Under the pieces are notes generated by a model that saw only the letters and a program-made list of their open reading frames with translations, ran no database searches and was not told where the DNA came from. A DNA stretch of 64,000 nt from Salinibacter sp. 10B. Lineage in GTDB: Bacteria; Bacteroidota; Rhodothermia; Rhodothermales; Salinibacteraceae. The stretch spans positions 3,536,668-3,600,667 of the forward strand of contig NZ_MQWC01000004.1 in assembly GCF_002954405.1 (NCBI RefSeq). The letters are read 5' to 3'. Shown piece after piece: positions 61,391 through 64,000 of this stretch; within the stretch, counting starts at the first letter, position 1; the number at the start of each line of letters is the position of its first letter. The translations under genes were made by a program, and so were the position numbers.

Positions 61391-61464
61391 TTGCGGATTT
61401 CGTATTGCGTATTTGCGGTGATGTCCTCCCCGAGTGCCAGAAATACGAAATACGGAATACGCAA
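61391..61464. repeat. Repeat hairpin in the leuD/methyltransferase spacer
   Basis: The left arm (61391-61414, beginning ttgcggatttcgtattgcg) matches the reverse complement of the right arm (61441-61464) at 21 of 24 positions. The loop is 26 bases. The right arm ends 32 bases before the methyltransferase start. The unit is the same cgtattg/cgtattt type as at the other operon spacers. Confidence 0.72.
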
Positions 61465-61496
61465 TAATCCCTCGCTCTCCTTCCGACGATTTGAAC

Positions 61497-62204
61497 ATGG
61501 AGAAATCCTCGGTCAACGACATTCGGGCGCGGTTTGACAACGACGTGGAGCGGTTCGCGTCGCTCGAAACGGGGCAGCAGAGCTTCGTGGATGCCCGTGA
61601 GGTTCTCGACCGCACCACCCGAGCGGCCGCCGCTACCAGTCCCTCGGCTACGCACCTGCTCGACGTTGGGTGCGGCGCCGGCAACTACACCCTCAAGTTT
61701 CTGGAGCACGGACCGGAGGTGCACGTCGACCTCGTGGACCTGAGCCAGCCGATGCTCAACCGGGCCGTCGAACGGGTGGGCGCGACCACGTCGGGCACGG
61801 TGCAATCCATGCAGGCCGACATTCGCGAGTGCGCCCTGGAATCCGAGCGCTACGACGTGATTCTAGCCGCAGCGGTGCTACACCACCTTCGTACCGACGC
61901 GGAATGGGAAGCGGTGGCGGCGAAATTCTACGACGCTCTCCGTCCCAGTGGGGCTCTCTGGGTGGCAGACCTCGTGGATCACGATGCACCTCCCATTCGC
62001 GACGTAATGTGGGACGAATACGGGACCTATCTCGAATCCCTCGACGGGCCCTCGTACCGAGAGGAAGTTTTTGGGTACATTGAGCAGGAAGACACGCCGC
62101 GCCCGCTTCTGGAGCAGATCGACATTTTCCGAGAGGCCGGATTCCAAACCGCCGAGATTTTACACAAGAACACGACCTTCGCCGCGTTCGGTGTGATGAA
62201 GTAG
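61497..62204 (+). CDS. Class I SAM-dependent methyltransferase
   Basis: The ATG at 61497 gives 235 residues. Motif I is THLLDVGCGAGNYTLKFL (about 50-67), followed by HVDLVDLSQPMLNRAVE (motif II region) and ILAAAVLHHLRTDAEW (motif IV), then LRPSGALWVADLVDH. These residues bind S-adenosylmethionine in the Rossmann-like fold. No substrate-specific signature is clear; it could act on a small molecule or lipid. It sits between leuD and ilvD in the operon, with short spacers, and is probably cotranscribed, though a direct role in branched-chain amino acids is not known. Confidence 0.86.
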   Translation: MEKSSVNDIRARFDNDVERFASLETGQQSFVDAREVLDRTTRAAAATSPSATHLLDVGCGAGNYTLKFLEHGPEVHVDLVDLSQPMLNRAVERVGATTSGTVQSMQADIRECALESERYDVILAAAVLHHLRTDAEWEAVAAKFYDALRPSGALWVADLVDHDAPPIRDVMWDEYGTYLESLDGPSYREEVFGYIEQEDTPRPLLEQIDIFREAGFQTAEILHKNTTFAAFGVMK

Positions 62205-62239
62205 TCCGCGTGCGGCGGTCACCCTAGATTGACGACATT

Positions 62240-63958
62240 ATGGCTGACGCATCGACGAATGGGCATTCCAAAAAAATCCAGAGCCAGGAGGTCACCGACG
62301 GCATGTGGTGTGCGCCCTCACGCGCCATGTTTCGGGCGATGGGCTACACCGACGAGGACCTCGACCAGCCGCTGATTGGCATTGCCAATCCGGCGGCCGA
62401 CGTGACGCCCTGCAACGTGCACCTCGACGACGTGGCCGACGCCGCGCGCACCGGTCTCAAGAATGCCGGTGGCACTCCGATCGGCTTTGGGACCATCACG
62501 GTGAGCGACGGCATCTCGATGGGGACGGAGGGCATGAAAGGGTCGCTCATTTCCCGCGAGGTGATTGCTGATTCGGTGGAGCTTGTCGCGTTTGCGGAGC
62601 GGCTCGACGGCCTCGTGGTCCTCGGCGGCTGCGACAAAAACATGCCGGGTATGATGATGGCGGCCATTCGGGCCGACCTGCCGAGTGTCTTTCTCTATGG
62701 CGGTTCGATCATGCCGGGCAAGCACCGGGGGCAGGACATCACGATCCAGAACGTTTTTGAGGCGCGGGGGGCGGTGGCCTCGGGGCAGATGACCGAAGAG
62801 GAACTCGACGAAATGGAGCGTCACGCCTGTCCGGGGGCTGGCTCGTGCGGCGGCATGTTTACCGCCAACACGATGGCGTCGATCAGTGAGGCAATCGGCT
62901 TTGCGCCGCTGGGGAGTGCGAGTCCGCCGGCGGAGGATGAATCGCGCTACGAGGTGGCGCGCGAATCTGGAGAACTGGTCGTAGAAGCCCTGGAAGAGCG
63001 TCGCCGACCGTCGGACTTCCTCAGCAAGAAGTCTTTCGAGAACGCGATTGCGTTGCAGGTGGCCGTGGGGGGATCCACGAACGGCGTGCTCCACCTTCTC
63101 GCGATGGCGGCGGAGGCGGGCGTCGATCTCTCCATCGAGGAGTTCGACGAGATCAGCCGTCGGACGCCCAAGATCGGCGATTTTCAGCCCGGGGGGCGGC
63201 GCGTAATGAACGATCTCCACGAGGTCGGCGGCGTGCCGGTCGTGCTGAAAGAACTGTTGGACGCCGACCTGCTGCACGGCGATGCCCTCACCGTGACGGG
63301 CGAAACGCTTGCGGAGGCGATCGAGCGGATCGATCCCCCGGCGATCGCAGACCTGGACGTTGACTACCTCTACACCGTCGATGAGCCGAAGAACGAGGAG
63401 GGGGCCATCCGCATCCTCACCGGCAACCTCGCGCCCGACGGGGCCGTGCTCAAGATTACCGGGGCCGATGACCTTCGGTTCGAAGGGACGGCCCGCGTCT
63501 TTGAAAACGAAGAAGAGGCGACGGCCCACGTGCAGAAGGGCAATATCGAGTCCGGCGACGCCATCTTTATCCGAAACGAAGGGCCGAAAGGGGGGCCGGG
63601 CATGCGCGAGATGCTGGGCGTGACGGCCGCGCGGGACGGGCAGGGACACGCCGAGGACGTGGCCCTCATCACCGACGGACGGTTCTCCGGGGCGACGCGG
63701 GGCCTTTCAATCGGACACGTGGCGCCGGAGGCGGCGGCCGGTGGGCCCATCGCTGCCGTGCAGGACGGAGACACGATCATCATCGACATTCCGGAGCGGC
63801 GACTGGAGATTGATCTCACGGACGAAGAAATAGAGGAGCGGCTGGACGACTGGTCGCCCCCTGCTCCGCAGTACAAGACCGGCGTGCTGGCAAAATACGC
63901 GACCCTCTTCGGCTCCGCCGCACAGGGCGCCATCAGCAACGTGACGCTCGACTCGTGA
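62240..63958 (+). CDS. ilvD: Dihydroxy-acid dehydratase
   Basis: 572 residues. It dehydrates 2,3-dihydroxy-acids to 2-keto-acids, serving both valine and isoleucine routes. The Fe-S ligands and active-site motifs are visible: [25 protein letters not shown] and [17 protein letters not shown], plus [18 protein letters not shown] near the end. These fit the IlvD/Edd family. It lies at the end of the cluster, and a short direct repeat begins at its stop codon. Confidence 0.97.
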   Translation: MADASTNGHSKKIQSQEVTDGMWCAPSRAMFRAMGYTDEDLDQPLIGIANPAADVTPCNVHLDDVADAARTGLKNAGGTPIGFGTITVSDGISMGTEGMKGSLISREVIADSVELVAFAERLDGLVVLGGCDKNMPGMMMAAIRADLPSVFLYGGSIMPGKHRGQDITIQNVFEARGAVASGQMTEEELDEMERHACPGAGSCGGMFTANTMASISEAIGFAPLGSASPPAEDESRYEVARESGELVVEALEERRRPSDFLSKKSFENAIALQVAVGGSTNGVLHLLAMAAEAGVDLSIEEFDEISRRTPKIGDFQPGGRRVMNDLHEVGGVPVVLKELLDADLLHGDALTVTGETLAEAIERIDPPAIADLDVDYLYTVDEPKNEEGAIRILTGNLAPDGAVLKITGADDLRFEGTARVFENEEEATAHVQKGNIESGDAIFIRNEGPKGGPGMREMLGVTAARDGQGHAEDVALITDGRFSGATRGLSIGHVAPEAAAGGPIAAVQDGDTIIIDIPERRLEIDLTDEEIEERLDDWSPPAPQYKTGVLAKYATLFGSAAQGAISNVTLDS

Positions 63959-63979
63959 GACGTGAATCGTGAGACGTGA
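63953..63979 (+). repeat. Tandem 13-base repeat at the end of ilvD
   Basis: The unit tcgtgagacgtga occurs at 63953-63965 and again at 63967-63979, separated by one base; the first copy includes the ilvD stop. Related cgtga units appear in the spacers at 4573-4648 and 22557-22625. The window ends before a matching inverted arm could be seen. Confidence 0.6.
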
Positions 63980-64000
63980 TAGCGGTCGCGTTCATTAATC

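Noticed and set aside
60119-61464. CRISPR array suggested by repeated short units
   Set aside because: Units are 7-24 bases, occur in inverted pairs around genes, and there is no regular spacer length or cas gene.
1-64000. rRNA or tRNA genes
   Set aside because: No cloverleaf-like or rRNA-conserved segment was recognised by eye in any intergenic region; a dedicated search could still find one.

Overview
The window looks like chromosomal DNA of a halophilic member of the Bacteroidota/Rhodothermota group (Salinibacter-like). The evidence is GC-rich coding DNA, strongly acidic proteins (for example the glutamate-rich RecA tail), few Shine-Dalgarno sequences, a TonB receptor with an N-terminal carboxypeptidase-regulatory domain, a PorV/PorQ-like barrel, DUF4835, and other families typical of Bacteroidota. 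This lineage is inferred from protein families; no rRNA or tRNA gene was recognised.

Layout. 1-4.4 kb: tail of an unknown gene, a VOC fusion protein, a membrane diguanylate cyclase, a Nudix hydrolase. 4.8-9.0 kb: a probable metal-uptake group (small His/Cys-rich secreted protein, TonB receptor, ZIP transporter). 9-12.5 kb: a DUF1232 protein and two lipoproteins separated by a 159-bp MITE-like element. 12.6-16.2 kb (minus strand): PAP2 phosphatase, recA, a solitary Phd/YefM antitoxin with a 20-bp palindrome upstream, DUF4835. 16.6-26.5 kb: two outer-membrane proteins, two aminotransferase-fold enzymes, YigZ, rnhA, overlapping obgE-dprA. 26.6-29.5 kb: ppk1 followed by a CYTH-like protein. 30-51 kb: mixed genes including a metalloprotease/propeller/barrel fusion, guaD, a P2-type cation ATPase, folA, patatin lipase, DoxX-zinc ribbon, K+ channel, L,D-transpeptidase, glycoside hydrolase and glgX.

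51.4-64 kb is a complete branched-chain amino-acid cluster on the plus strand: ilvB-ilvN-ilvC-leuB-leuA-leuC-leuD-(methyltransferase)-ilvD. With the substrates 2-ketobutyrate and pyruvate from elsewhere, plus a transaminase, these enzymes make valine, isoleucine and leucine. An 18-codon leader rich in Leu/Ile/Val codons, followed by mutually exclusive stems, precedes ilvB and suggests ribosome-mediated attenuation.

The most unusual structure lies inside this cluster. Several spacers (ilvB/ilvN, leuA/leuC, leuC/leuD, leuD/methyltransferase) carry stem-loops built from the same short units (cgtattg, cgtattt and relatives). In the leuC/leuD spacer, copies of the arm bracket an antisense gene for a four-helix-bundle protein of the 23S rRNA intervening-sequence family. 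This makes a roughly 629-bp element with 24-bp terminal inverted repeats (21/24 matching) embedded in a biosynthetic operon. I propose that it is a protein-coding, IVS-like intergenic insertion and that the solo hairpins are its relatives.
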